Below are positions 8,968 to 17,834 of a stretch of DNA of 64,000 bases, piece by piece. The first letter of the stretch is position 1; each line of letters begins with the position of its first letter. Where the stretch lies: positions 79,776-143,775 of the forward strand of contig JAWKLQ010000026.1 of NCBI GenBank assembly GCA_041392665.1, written 5' to 3'. The DNA comes from Flavilitoribacter sp020436695. GTDB lineage: Bacteria > Bacteroidota > Bacteroidia > Chitinophagales > Saprospiraceae. The notes below the pieces were generated by a model that was given only the letters and a program-made list of their open reading frames with translations, had not been told where the DNA came from and made no database searches. Position numbers and translations under genes: made by a program.

Positions 8968-9810
8968 TTATCCCCTGGCAATATCCCTTTTTTCATCAGT
9001 GATCCACTCACTCCAGGAACCGGGGTACAAAACGGCATTTCCCAGGCCGGCATGCGCATAGGCTAAAATATTGTGGCAGGCCGTCACTCCCGAACCGCAA
9101 TAGAATACGATCTGCTCCGGCGCTTTCCCGGCCAATGCTTTTTCAAAGCGCTCTTTCAGTTGTGCCGCATCCAGAAATGTACCGCTTTTCAAATTTTCCG
9201 GAAAGGGTAAGTTGATCGCTCCCGGAATGTGACCGGCAACGGGGTCAATAGGCTCTACTTCGCCACGATAGCGCTCTGCAGCACGGGAGTCTACGACGGT
9301 AAAATTGGGATCGGTCCGAATTTTGTCTACAATATCAGCGTCTACCTGCAGGTCTGCCTGCGGGCGGGCCGTAAACATCCGGGGCCGGAGACTGGCGGGC
9401 AGATTGGAAACCGGATAGGATGCCGCAACCCAGGCCGGCCAGCCCCCATCGAGTACGGCAACGGCCTGATGACCCAGCCAACGCAACATCCACCAAAGCC
9501 GGGAAGCAATGCCTCCTCCCTTATCATCATAAGCGATCACTTGTACATTGTCATCTATTCCCCAGAGAGAGAAAAGCTCCGTGAGCTTTTCAATGGAAGG
9601 CAGCGGGTGCCGACCGGTAACACCGGGGATAATGGTGCCGGAAAGATCGTCGTCCAGATGAACATAGACCGCTCCGGGGATATGAGCTTCTTCATAGGCA
9701 CGACGGCCGGCAGATGTATCGTTCAGATCAAAACGGCAGTCGACAATGAGACAGTTCTTGTCCGATAGATGTTCCTGTAAAGCTTTGGCGGATATGAGTG
9801 TGGTATACAT
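8968..9810 (-). CDS. sseA: 3-mercaptopyruvate sulfurtransferase (tandem rhodanese)
   Basis: A 280-residue protein made of two rhodanese domains (~1-140 and ~150-280). The first is inactive and structural; the second carries the active-site loop CGSGVTA with Cys238. This loop sequence favours mercaptopyruvate sulfurtransferase over thiosulfate sulfurtransferase, which usually has a basic CRxGx[R/T] loop. The enzyme moves sulfur from 3-mercaptopyruvate to a thiol acceptor or cyanide. No signal peptide is seen, so it is cytoplasmic. It is divergent from the M14 peptidase gene. The symbol is by analogy to E. coli. Confidence 0.88.
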   Translation of the reverse strand: MYTTLISAKALQEHLSDKNCLIVDCRFDLNDTSAGRRAYEEAHIPGAVYVHLDDDLSGTIIPGVTGRHPLPSIEKLTELFSLWGIDDNVQVIAYDDKGGGIASRLWWMLRWLGHQAVAVLDGGWPAWVAASYPVSNLPASLRPRMFTARPQADLQVDADIVDKIRTDPNFTVVDSRAAERYRGEVEPIDPVAGHIPGAINLPFPENLKSGTFLDAAQLKERFEKALAGKAPEQIVFYCGSGVTACHNILAYAHAGLGNAVLYPGSWSEWITDEKRDIARG

Positions 9811-9931
9811 AGCTCAGTATGGATGAATAGATCCGGGCAATTTAGGACAACTTTGGGAGTTCTCAAAACACAAAGATCCCTCCCGCCTCCGTTCTTTTTC
9901 CTATTATTGTGTGAAAAATAAAAACACTAGT

Positions 9932-12460
9932 ATGCGATCAATCTTGATATGGGCATCGGCCTTGCTGTTGTTGTTACCGCTTGGTAGCCGGGCCCAGTTG
10001 CAGTCTCCCGATGAGTTCTTACCACATCACCTGGGAGAAAACTTCACGCCTCACCATTTGCTGGTCGATTATTTTCAGCACGTCGCGGCAGCGTCAGACC
10101 GGGTACAACTAATCGAATACGGACGTACCAATGAAAAACGGCCTTTGCTGAATGCCTACGTATCCACGCCGGAAAACCTGGCAAGACTGGACGCCATCCG
10201 CGAAAATAACCTGCGCCGGGCCGGACTATTGTCTGGAGATCCCGATCCTGCTCTGGATGTTGCGATCGTGTGGTTAAGCTTCAGTGTACATGGCAATGAA
10301 TCGGCGGGTTCGGAAGCATCCATGGGAGTGGTATATGATCTGGCCAATCCCAATAATGCGCAAACCAGTGAGTGGCTGAAAAACACGGTGGTGATCATGG
10401 ATCCTTCTCTCAATCCGGACGGTTACTCCCGTTATACGCACTGGTTTCGGGGAGTGACCAATGTAATCGCCAATCCGGACCCTACGGTACGGGAACACCG
10501 CGAACCCTGGCCCGGAGGCCGGGTAAATCACTATCTGTTCGACCTGAACCGGGATTGGGCCTGGCAAACACAGGTAGAATCGCAGCAGCGCATGAAACAA
10601 TATCAGCGTTGGCTGCCGCACGTTCATGCCGACCTGCACGAACAGTATTACAACAACCCGTACTATTTCGCACCCGCTGCCCGGCCGTATCATAAGTACA
10701 TTACCGACTGGCAGGCTGATTTCCAGGTGGAGATAGGAAAAAATCACGCCAAATACTTTGACCGGAACGGTTGGCTGTACTTTACCAAAGAAGTATTTGA
10801 CCTGTTTTATCCCAGCTACGGAGATACCTACCCGACTTTTACCGGTGCTATCGGTATGACTTACGAGCAAGGTGGCCACAGCCGGGGCGGGAAAGCGATC
10901 ATCATGCCCAACATGGATACGCTGACGCTCTACGACCGGGTGTCGCATCACCGTACAACCGCCCTGTCAACCGTGGAAGTAGCTTCAAAAAATAAGGATC
11001 GACTGATCAGTAATTTTGGAAAATATTACCAGGATACCCGCGCTAATCCCCGGGGAATGTACAAGACCTACATTATTAAAGGAGACAATCCGCAGGGTAA
11101 GTTACAGGCCCTTTGTGAATTACTCGACAAGAACGGCATCCGCTATGGGAAAAGCACCGGTGGCGGTTCATTCCGGGCTTATGATTACCAGACGGGGGAA
11201 TCCACTTCGGTCTCCGTTTCATCGAATGATCTGCTCATCAGTGCTTATCAGCCATTTTCCACACTGACCCAGGTACTACTGGATCCTTCCGCTGAGTTGG
11301 AAGATTCGCTTACTTACGATATTACATCCTGGTCATTACCTTATGCTTATGGTCTGGAAGCTTATGCAACTACCCAGCGGATCAGTATTGATAATGAGTT
11401 TACCATTGAAGGGCCTTCTGTTACCGGCGTAAAAGCGGATGCCTATGCCTATCTGGCCAACTGGGAATCGATGCAGGATGCCCGCTTCCTTTCTGACCTG
11501 CTGCAGGCTGATATTCTGGTGCGTTATGCCAGTGCTCCTTTTGGATTGGAAGGTAAATCCTACGCTGCCGGCACATTGGTCATTACCCGTTCCGACAACC
11601 GGAAAAAAGCAGATTTTGTAAGCAGGGTTGATGCCATTGCGAAGAAACATGGAAAGGTGGTAACTAGCGTGGAAACCGGCTTTGCCGATAGCGGGCAGGA
11701 CCTGGGGTCGGATGCCATGCGCATTATTCCTGCACCTAAAATTGCCTTACTTTCCGGCGAAAATACCTTTCCAAATGAATTCGGACAGGTTTGGTATTAT
11801 TTCGAACAGCGTCTGGAATATCCACTCGGCGTATATGAAGCAAATGATCTGGGACGCATCGATCTCTCCAAATACAATACACTCATCATGCCGGAGGGAC
11901 GTTACCGGTTGGATGGCGGCACGCTGGATAAGATCAACGACTGGGTCAATGGCGGCGGACGCCTGATCGCCATTGGTAATGCCAATGCATCACTGGCCGG
12001 AAAATCCGGCTTCAGCCTGGAGGAATATGCTACAAGCGAATCGGAACAAGCCGCCCGTAAGGAGGCAGAGGAGGCTACCCTGGCCGGTCGTTTTCACGAT
12101 TATGCCGGTGCGGCCCGCCGGGAGATCAGCGAATCTTTGCCCGGAGCGATCTTCAAACTCAAAATGGATAATACTCACCCGCTGGCATTCGGCTTACCGG
12201 ATTACTATTTTTCTCTGAAAACCGGCACCTTACATTATCAGCCGCTGAAGGATACCTGGAATGTCGGTCTCATTGGTGATGATCCGATGATCTCAGGTTT
12301 CGTTGGAGCCGATTCAATGAAGAAAATGAAAAATACGGTAGTCTATGCCGTACAGGATAAAGGAAGGGGAAGCGTTGTATATCTGGTGGACAATCCTTTG
12401 TTCAGAGGATTTTGGGAGAACGGATTGTTCCTGTTCAGTAATGCGTTGTTCTTCCGTTAG
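9932..12460 (+). CDS. secreted M14-family zinc carboxypeptidase
   Basis: The frame opens at a GTG at 9911, but the ATG at 9932 gives a clean signal peptide (MRSILIWASALLLLLPLGSR, then AQ) and leaves a short leader after a TATTATTG sequence at 9902-9909. The mature protein of ~820 residues has the M14 zinc site HGNE (His120, Glu123) with a later His in DLHEQ (~236), the substrate-binding DLNRDWAW, and a probable catalytic Glu in TYEQGGHSRGG. The C-terminal ~250 residues resemble a glutamine-amidotransferase-like fold (IALLSGENTF, then NTLIMPEG), a common partner of these large Bacteroidota M14 enzymes. It probably degrades peptides in the periplasm or outside the cell. It ends at a strong hairpin. 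Confidence 0.88.
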   Translation: MRSILIWASALLLLLPLGSRAQLQSPDEFLPHHLGENFTPHHLLVDYFQHVAAASDRVQLIEYGRTNEKRPLLNAYVSTPENLARLDAIRENNLRRAGLLSGDPDPALDVAIVWLSFSVHGNESAGSEASMGVVYDLANPNNAQTSEWLKNTVVIMDPSLNPDGYSRYTHWFRGVTNVIANPDPTVREHREPWPGGRVNHYLFDLNRDWAWQTQVESQQRMKQYQRWLPHVHADLHEQYYNNPYYFAPAARPYHKYITDWQADFQVEIGKNHAKYFDRNGWLYFTKEVFDLFYPSYGDTYPTFTGAIGMTYEQGGHSRGGKAIIMPNMDTLTLYDRVSHHRTTALSTVEVASKNKDRLISNFGKYYQDTRANPRGMYKTYIIKGDNPQGKLQALCELLDKNGIRYGKSTGGGSFRAYDYQTGESTSVSVSSNDLLISAYQPFSTLTQVLLDPSAELEDSLTYDITSWSLPYAYGLEAYATTQRISIDNEFTIEGPSVTGVKADAYAYLANWESMQDARFLSDLLQADILVRYASAPFGLEGKSYAAGTLVITRSDNRKKADFVSRVDAIAKKHGKVVTSVETGFADSGQDLGSDAMRIIPAPKIALLSGENTFPNEFGQVWYYFEQRLEYPLGVYEANDLGRIDLSKYNTLIMPEGRYRLDGGTLDKINDWVNGGGRLIAIGNANASLAGKSGFSLEEYATSESEQAARKEAEEATLAGRFHDYAGAARREISESLPGAIFKLKMDNTHPLAFGLPDYYFSLKTGTLHYQPLKDTWNVGLIGDDPMISGFVGADSMKKMKNTVVYAVQDKGRGSVVYLVDNPLFRGFWENGLFLFSNALFFR

Positions 12461-12467
12461 AATATTA

Positions 12468-12506
12468 TGAACTGGTCGGACCCAGTAGATCTGTCCGACC
12501 AGTTCA
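12468..12506. terminator. 14-bp gene-end hairpin between convergent genes
   Basis: TGAACTGGTCGGAC (12468-12481) pairs perfectly with 12493-12506 around an 11-base loop. It starts 8 bases after the M14 stop and ends 7 bases before the transglycosylase stop, so it could end both transcripts. No long T-tract is present. Confidence 0.65.
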
Positions 12507-12512
12507 ACATCA

Positions 12513-13646
12513 TTACGGACGAATGATCTTATTCGACTTAGGCAGATAGATACGCAGGTGCTGATGGGCTACAATATCTGACTGATAAAGGCCATTCCAG
12601 GCCATGAGTTCTTCCGTAGTACACTGAAACAAAGAGGCGAGGGTTTCGATCCGGTCGCCGGGAGTGACCACGTAGAAGGTCTCAAAGTAAGCCTCGGGGC
12701 TTTGCGGCTTCAATTCCAGCTTTTCATCCAGATATTTTCTTACCGCAGAAGCGTAGACGGAGGGTACCCGCAGCAGATATCCCTTACGGTTGTAGGGAAT
12801 GTATTTTTTTACGTAGCTCGGGTTCAGCTCAGTCAGCGTACTCAAAGGGATATTCAGCGAAGAAGAAAGCTTGTAAAAAGAAATATTCTCGTAAATTCTG
12901 AACACCCGGGTATCCTGCAGGTCGTGATCCGGAAAACGCGGATTCAGACCATGTTCCTGATAATAGTTGCCCAGATAAGCAGCAGCTACAAAGGCAGGAA
13001 CATACTTTCTGGTGGCATAAGGCAGAAACTGCTGGATCTCCCAGTAGTTATTGCAGCGTGCACGCTTGATGGCCTGTTTTACACGACCGTGGCCACAATT
13101 GTAAGCTGCCAGAGCCAAAGGCCAGTCTTTGAATTCATCGTACAGGAAAGCCAGCATTTTTACAGCGGCTTCGGTTGAGCGGTAAGGATCCAGCCGCTCG
13201 TCCACCACGCCATTCATTTCCAGTTTGAAGTAGTTAGCGGATACCGGAACGAATTGCCATAATCCGGCAGCTCCGGCAGAAGAGCGAACATCGGCCCGTA
13301 ATGCAGATTCTACAATAGGCAGATACTTCAGCGATCTGGGAAGCTGGTAAACGCTCAGGTAATGTTCAAAAATGGAAAAGTACATGGCCGAACGGCCGAG
13401 GATCAATTCTGCATCTTTGTAACCGTTCTCAGTATACCGCTTGATGTATTCCCGAACAGCGGGAGTGATACGAACAGTAAACGGTAGGTCGATCTTTTCG
13501 ATGCGTTCCTGGAGTACTTCGTTGGTAAGAGGAATGGATCCTCCTGTTGGAGTCGAAGTCGTCAGACTCGAGTTCGCATTAGCCAATGCGATGTTTGCTA
13601 ACAGGCAAAAACCTGCTAGTACAGTTAATGTCCATGGGAGTTTCAT
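12513..13646 (-). CDS. lytic murein transglycosylase with LysM-like domain
   Basis: A 377-residue MltD-like protein. A signal peptide covers residues 1-24 (ending ANIALANA). The SLT domain holds the catalytic glutamate at ~113 (LPIVESALRADV), followed by AAGLWQFVP and AAYNCGHGRVKQAI, all standard motifs of this family. A single LysM-like segment lies near the C-terminus (FYVVTPGDRIETLASLF), and a degenerate one precedes it. It cleaves peptidoglycan glycan strands in the periplasm to form anhydro-muropeptides. It is shorter than E. coli MltD. It is divergent from the MoaD-like gene across a 578-bp gap. Confidence 0.92.
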   Translation of the reverse strand: MKLPWTLTVLAGFCLLANIALANANSSLTTSTPTGGSIPLTNEVLQERIEKIDLPFTVRITPAVREYIKRYTENGYKDAELILGRSAMYFSIFEHYLSVYQLPRSLKYLPIVESALRADVRSSAGAAGLWQFVPVSANYFKLEMNGVVDERLDPYRSTEAAVKMLAFLYDEFKDWPLALAAYNCGHGRVKQAIKRARCNNYWEIQQFLPYATRKYVPAFVAAAYLGNYYQEHGLNPRFPDHDLQDTRVFRIYENISFYKLSSSLNIPLSTLTELNPSYVKKYIPYNRKGYLLRVPSVYASAVRKYLDEKLELKPQSPEAYFETFYVVTPGDRIETLASLFQCTTEELMAWNGLYQSDIVAHQHLRIYLPKSNKIIRP

Positions 13647-13984
13647 CTCAATCTTTTTAAGTTCTTAACGGCCAAACCCGTTTGCACTGACGATGTTTTC
13701 ATCGGTCTTTGGTTGATTTACTGGAGTTAGTCTACTTGTTGTCAGAGCACAATTTGGCAATTACTCGATGGTAAAAAAAACAAGGTCTAAGTAGTGACAA
13801 TAGTGTTTCATGGAAATGCCGACTGATCCTTTTTTGATGATAAAAATTTTGATATGTTCGTTTTTGTAAACTGTTAAGGATCAGTTTTTAACGAGTAGTT
13901 TGCTGTTATTGATCGGCAAAACTATAGCGTTTCCTCCATTTAGTCAACGAATTCAACGGCTAAGACGTTTTAACCTTAAAAAGA

Positions 13985-14220
13985 AGGGTATTCTCTTGAA
14001 AAAAAGGGTAATATTTGCACGCAAAACCAGAAGATAAAAAGTAATCTTTAAGGCTTTTGCGAAAGTTTTTCTACCCTAAATGGGGTATACGACCAAATTT
14101 AATGTTGGATGCCTAATTTTTCAAGAAAAGTGTTAAAAAAATGTTAAAATTCTGCCTTAAAGGGTAAAATTGGCCCGATTTGGCATTTGTTTTCTCTTTT
14201 CTTCTACCCTGATTAGGGTA
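13985..14220. promoter_or_regulatory. cluster of AGGGTA/TACCCT sites before the MoaD-like gene
   Basis: The 578-bp gap 13647-14224 is AT-rich and holds five AGGGTA-type sites: 13985-13990, 14005-14010 (exactly 20 bp apart), the near-palindrome TACCCTAAATGGGGTA at 14072-14087, 14161-14166, and the perfect palindrome TACCCTGATTAGGGTA at 14205-14220, which ends 4 bases before the ATG. An AATATTTG box overlaps this area at 14010-14017. A small CGATG-TTTT-CATCG hairpin lies at 13691-13704. The pattern looks like an operator array for an unknown regulator; nothing identifies the protein. Confidence 0.45.
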
Positions 14221-14224
14221 TAAA

Positions 14225-14479
14225 ATGTCAAAAAACATGCAGATCACTATCGTGGGATTTGGAATAGCAAAGGATATTTTAGGAAATAATACGATTGAGA
14301 TGGAACTGCCGGAGGCCGCGTCAGTAAAACAAATGAAAGCTTCTCTGCTCGAGGAATATCCTGATTTTCAAAAGCTCCGTTCCCTGGCCATTGCCGTTAA
14401 TAATGAGTATGCTCCGGATGATCTTATTTTGAACGGCCGGGATGATGTAGTGCTTATTCCACCGGTGAGTGGAGGGTAG
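14225..14479 (+). CDS. MoaD/ThiS-family sulfur carrier protein
   Basis: An 84-residue ubiquitin-like protein ending in the diagnostic double glycine (LIPPVSGG), which is activated by adenylation and thiocarboxylated in molybdopterin synthase or thiamine synthesis. The ending IPPVSGG and the segment preceding it resemble MoaD more than ThiS. No moaE, moeB or thi gene is adjacent, so the pathway is inferred only from the protein. MSKNMQ offers a second start at Met5. The palindrome just before the ATG suggests that its transcription or translation is controlled. Confidence 0.82.
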   Translation: MSKNMQITIVGFGIAKDILGNNTIEMELPEAASVKQMKASLLEEYPDFQKLRSLAIAVNNEYAPDDLILNGRDDVVLIPPVSGG

Positions 14480-14500
14480 TTTTGGGGATGAGGCCCCCTC

Positions 14501-14529
14501 TGCCTTCGGCATCTCCCCCAAAGGGGAGA
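14501..14529. repeat. two tandem small hairpins after the MoaD-like gene
   Basis: TGCC-TTC-GGCA (14501-14511) is followed at once by TCTCCCC-CAAA-GGGGAGA (14512-14529). Together they begin 22 bases after the stop. This CTCCCC/GGGGAG type is often seen as dispersed intergenic sequence in this phylum (recollection, not a search). It may end the MoaD transcript. Confidence 0.5.
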
Positions 14530-14605
14530 ATCGGCATCAATAATACAGAAGGCAGATTAAAGTGAATTCCTGTCTTTTTGTGAAAGGTATTTATCAGGAA
14601 TGAGT

Positions 14606-14660
14606 GAGGTGTTGATCACCGGAACGGTAAAAGGGCACCACCCGCACACATCAACACCTC
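14606..14660. repeat. 11-bp inverted repeat between convergent genes
   Basis: GAGGTGTTGAT (14606-14616) and ATCAACACCTC (14650-14660) can pair across 33 bases. It lies 10 bases past the aldehyde dehydrogenase stop (minus strand), so it is probably the transcript end for that gene. The GTGTTG wording recurs in the repeat at 16730-16805. Confidence 0.5.
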
Positions 14661-14670
14661 AGCACACAAC

Positions 14671-16197
14671 TTAAAGATCAAATTTAATTCCCTGAGCTAA
14701 TGGCAGTGTCGTACTATAATTGATCGTATTCGTCTGCCGCCGCATGTAGGCCTTCCAGGCATCCGATCCGCTTTCCCGTCCGCCGCCCGTCTCTTTTTCC
14801 CCGCCGAACGCACCACCGATCTCAGCGCCGCTGGTACCGATATTCACGTTGGCAATCCCGCAGTCGGAGCCCGCGGCAGATAAAAACCGTTCCGCTTCCC
14901 GCAGATTATTGGTCATAATAGCTGATGACAGGCCTTGCGGTACTTCATTATTAAAAGCTATGGCCTCATCCAGATCAGCGTATTTGATCAGATAGAGGAT
15001 AGGGGCGAAAGTTTCATGATGGACAATTTCATAATCGTGTTCCACTTCAGCGATGCAGGGCTTTACGTAGCAACCGCTTTTGTATTCTTCGCCCTCCATA
15101 ACGCCACCCTCCACGAGAAAACGGCCCCCCTGCTCTTTGACTTTTTCTATTGCCGCCAGGTACTGTTCAACAGCTTGATGGTCGATCAGCGGGCCTACAT
15201 GATTGTGCTCATCCAGGGGATTGCCGATGCGCAACTGTGGATAGGCTTTGGAGAGCTTGTGTTTTACCTCATCGTAAACACTTTCGTGTACGATCAGCCG
15301 GCGTGTGGACGTACAGCGTTGCCCGGCAGTGCCTACAGCTCCGAAGAGTGCTCCGGTAAGTACGATATCCAGATCGGCATCCGGTGTAACGATGATCGCA
15401 TTGTTGCCGCCCAGTTCCAGCAGGGTCTTGCCCAGGCGTGCCCCTACTGTAGCAGCTACGATCTTGCCCATGCGAATACTGCCCGTAGCGGAGATCAGAC
15501 TTACACGCTGGTCTTTGGTCATATATTCTCCAACCCGATAGTCGCCGTTAATAAGATTGACCACGCCTTCGGGGACATTGTTCTTTTCCAGTACTTTTTG
15601 CATGATCTGCTGGCAGGCTACTCCGCAGAGCGGAACTTTTTCGGAAGGTTTCCAGACGATCACATCTCCGCACACCAGGGCGATCATTGCATTCCAGGAC
15701 CAGACAGCCACCGGAAAGTTGAAGGCCGAAATAATTCCGACAATGCCCAGCGGATGCCATTGCTCATACATGCGGTGCCCGGGACGCTCAGAATGCATGC
15801 TCAGGCCATAGAGTTGACGGGACAGTCCTACCGCAAAATCGCATATATCGATCATTTCCTGCACTTCGCCCCAGCCTTCCTGCAGGCTTTTTCCCATTTC
15901 GTAAGATACCAGTCGGCCGAGCGGATCTTTTAGCCGGCGCAGCTCTTCCCCATACTGACGGACGATCTCTCCCCGTTTGGGGGCGGGAAGCAGGCGCCAT
16001 TGCGCAAAGGCTTCCTGTGCTTTAGCGATCAACTGGTCGTATTCATCGCGGGTGGTTTTACTGACATTACCGATCAATTCGCCGTGTACCGGAGAAAAAG
16101 ATTTGATGTATTTACCGGAATTGGTGGTCTCCCGGCCCGTACTGGTACCGGCATTGTGTTTTCGCAATCCTAATTGTTTTAGGAACCGCTTATCCAT
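14671..16197 (-). CDS. amaB: ALDH7-family aldehyde dehydrogenase (aminoadipate semialdehyde type)
   Basis: A 508-residue NAD(P)-dependent aldehyde dehydrogenase. The fold residues are all present: SAFNFP with Asn160, WKPSEK for cofactor binding, ELGGNNAI with Glu261 and GTAGQRCTSTRR with catalytic Cys295. The GQRCTSTRRL loop and KTLLELGGNN are typical of the antiquitin/ALDH7 group, which oxidises alpha-aminoadipic semialdehyde (or its cyclic form piperideine-6-carboxylate) in lysine breakdown. No other lysine-degradation gene is nearby, so the substrate rests on family resemblance. It is followed closely downstream by nothing on its strand and preceded by yqeY 37 bp upstream, so the two may share a transcript. 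Confidence 0.85.
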   Translation of the reverse strand: MDKRFLKQLGLRKHNAGTSTGRETTNSGKYIKSFSPVHGELIGNVSKTTRDEYDQLIAKAQEAFAQWRLLPAPKRGEIVRQYGEELRRLKDPLGRLVSYEMGKSLQEGWGEVQEMIDICDFAVGLSRQLYGLSMHSERPGHRMYEQWHPLGIVGIISAFNFPVAVWSWNAMIALVCGDVIVWKPSEKVPLCGVACQQIMQKVLEKNNVPEGVVNLINGDYRVGEYMTKDQRVSLISATGSIRMGKIVAATVGARLGKTLLELGGNNAIIVTPDADLDIVLTGALFGAVGTAGQRCTSTRRLIVHESVYDEVKHKLSKAYPQLRIGNPLDEHNHVGPLIDHQAVEQYLAAIEKVKEQGGRFLVEGGVMEGEEYKSGCYVKPCIAEVEHDYEIVHHETFAPILYLIKYADLDEAIAFNNEVPQGLSSAIMTNNLREAERFLSAAGSDCGIANVNIGTSGAEIGGAFGGEKETGGGRESGSDAWKAYMRRQTNTINYSTTLPLAQGIKFDL

Positions 16198-16234
16198 ATT
16201 GGTTTTACCTTATTGTGGTTAGGAAAATGTAAAC

Positions 16235-16681
16235 TTAATTCAACAACTGCCGGACAACTCCGGAAATAGTTTTACCATCGGCTTTACCGGCCAGTTGTTT
16301 GGAAGCAATGCCCATCACTTTACCCATGTCTTTCATGGAAGAAGCACCGGTTTGTGCAATAATGGTTTTCACTATATTTTCCAGATCCTCCTGGCTAATC
16401 TGTTCCGGCAGGTATTTTTCGATGACCTCAATTTCTTCTCTTTCAATAGCTGCAAGATCTTCACGTCCCTGCTTTTCGTATATGTCCAGAGAGTCTTTAC
16501 GTTGTTTGATCAATTTTTGCAGGAGCTTAATCTCCACTTCGGGAGTGATCTCCTGGCCGGAACCGTCCGTCTTCGCCAGCAAAAGTGCAGCTTTAATGGC
16601 TCTGATACCTCGCAGACCGGCCTGATCTTTTGCTTTCATAGCAGTAATCAGATCGGGTTTGAGTCTTTCTTCAAGTGTCAT
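16235..16681 (-). CDS. GatB/YqeY domain protein
   Basis: A 148-residue cytoplasmic protein that matches the YqeY family end to end: MTLEERLKPDLITAMKAKDQ at the start, then ARAIKAALLLAK-like helix wording (GIRAIKAALLLAK), KQRKDSLDIYEKQGREDLA in the middle and VVRQLLN at the end. The family shares the helical tail domain of the amidotransferase subunit GatB, and it is thought to be linked to tRNA amidation or binding, although its role is not firmly known. It lies upstream of the aldehyde dehydrogenase gene with a 37-bp gap. Confidence 0.9.
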   Translation of the reverse strand: MTLEERLKPDLITAMKAKDQAGLRGIRAIKAALLLAKTDGSGQEITPEVEIKLLQKLIKQRKDSLDIYEKQGREDLAAIEREEIEVIEKYLPEQISQEDLENIVKTIIAQTGASSMKDMGKVMGIASKQLAGKADGKTISGVVRQLLN

Positions 16682-16729
16682 GACTGATTTTTTTTATAAA
16701 TACTTTTGATGAGGGTGTGTTTGAGTGCT

Positions 16730-16805
16730 CAGGTGTTGGGGTGCTGCGGTGTTGAGGTATGTACATAAGCACTTTAACACCACAACACGTCAACACATCC
16801 ATACC
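16730..16805. repeat. GGTGTTG-type tandem repeat forming an imperfect hairpin
   Basis: GGTGTTGGGGTGCTGCGGTG followed by TTGAGG is a run of 7-10 base units (16732-16757). It is followed by an imperfect complement ending in CAACACGTCAACACATCC (16783-16800). The two arms can fold into a ~30-bp imperfect stem. It fills the gap between rsmA and yqeY, both on the minus strand. Confidence 0.5.
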
Positions 16806-16840
16806 CAATGTAATTTCAATCACGCCATATTCTCCCTTGT

Positions 16841-17617
16841 TTATTCCTCTTTTGTTTTTCTTTCAACCTCTTTCGTTAAGTTTACAAAATCGGTCACAGA
16901 AAGTTTTTCCGGTCTTTGATTAAAAAACGGATCGGCCAGCATTTCCCGGTCTTCAATGATCGATTTCATCGTATTGCGCAGCATTTTCCGGCGCTGACTG
17001 AAAGCCTGTTTCACGATGCGGCGAAAAAGCTTTTCATTACAGCCCAGCTCCTGTTGCGCTTTGCGTACCAGCCGGATGACTGCCGATTGTACTTTAGGGG
17101 GCGGTACAAAATTGCTTTTATCTACATGGATGCAAAGCTCGCCTTCATAGTAAGCCTGCACCAGCACACTGATCACACCATAATCTTTGGAGCCGGGATC
17201 AGCGACCACTCTTTCGGCCAGTTCCAGCTGAAACATACCTACCATTTCCGGGATCAGCGGCCGGTATTCCAGCATCTTGAAAAGGATTTGAGAGGAAATG
17301 TTATAGGGAAAATTGCCGATCAGCGCAAAAGGTTCCGTAAAGATGCGGTCGAGCGGAACTTTTAAAAAATCGGCACCTACAATATGATCCTTCAGTGCCG
17401 GATAATGACGCTGAATGTAGGATACCATATCGGGGTCGGCTTCTACCACTACAAGGGAAAAGGGTTCCTGCAACAGGTATTGGGTCAGCATACCACGGCC
17501 GGGCCCTACCTCCAGTACCTGGCGGTAAGCATCGCGCAGTTGCAGGAGTTCGACGATCTGCCTGGCGATCTGCTCATTTTTTAGAAAATGCTGCCCGTAA
17601 GATTTTTTTGCTTTCAA
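16841..17617 (-). CDS. rsmA: 16S rRNA (adenine1518/1519-N6) dimethyltransferase
   Basis: A 258-residue KsgA/RsmA protein. It opens with AKKSYGQHFLKNEQIARQIV, has the SAM-binding loop LEVGPGRGMLT (35-45), and the catalytic motif NFPYNISSQI, followed by the substrate-side segment KVQSAVIRL and the C-terminal helical domain. It dimethylates two adjacent adenines in the 3' hairpin of 16S rRNA late in small-subunit assembly. Length is normal. A TACTTTTG box lies 42 bases upstream on this strand, and pdxA diverges from it, as is common for ksgA and pdxA being neighbours. Confidence 0.95.
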   Translation of the reverse strand: MKAKKSYGQHFLKNEQIARQIVELLQLRDAYRQVLEVGPGRGMLTQYLLQEPFSLVVVEADPDMVSYIQRHYPALKDHIVGADFLKVPLDRIFTEPFALIGNFPYNISSQILFKMLEYRPLIPEMVGMFQLELAERVVADPGSKDYGVISVLVQAYYEGELCIHVDKSNFVPPPKVQSAVIRLVRKAQQELGCNEKLFRRIVKQAFSQRRKMLRNTMKSIIEDREMLADPFFNQRPEKLSVTDFVNLTKEVERKTKEE

Positions 17618-17658
17618 AGGAAAGGATTAAATAAGGTTTTAACACCTCCACTGAGCTG

Positions 17659-17666
17659 CAAAAGTA
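17659..17666 (-). promoter_or_regulatory. -7 box (TACTTTTG) for rsmA
   Basis: An exact TAnnTTTG match on the minus strand, 42 bases before the rsmA start. Confidence 0.5.
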
Positions 17667-17797
17667 AGCAAAACGCTGGAAAGTGGTCACCTTGAAAAAT
17701 AGCCGCATACGGAGCCTTAACCGTGGACGATGAAGGGACGGTATGCACTTAAATTGTTCTGCACACGAATGCCGCCCGGCAACTAGAATTAATTGTT

Positions 17798-17805
17798 TAT
17801 TTTTG
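17798..17805 (+). promoter_or_regulatory. -7 box (TATTTTTG) for pdxA
   Basis: An exact TAnnTTTG match 29 bases before the pdxA ATG. No convincing -33 partner is seen. Confidence 0.5.
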
Positions 17806-17834
17806 CGGTCTTTAGCAATAATGACTAAAAACAT

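Noticed and set aside
14935..15933. 332-codon plus-strand ORF inside the aldehyde dehydrogenase gene
   Set aside because: The minus-strand protein has every ALDH catalytic motif; this is its antisense shadow.
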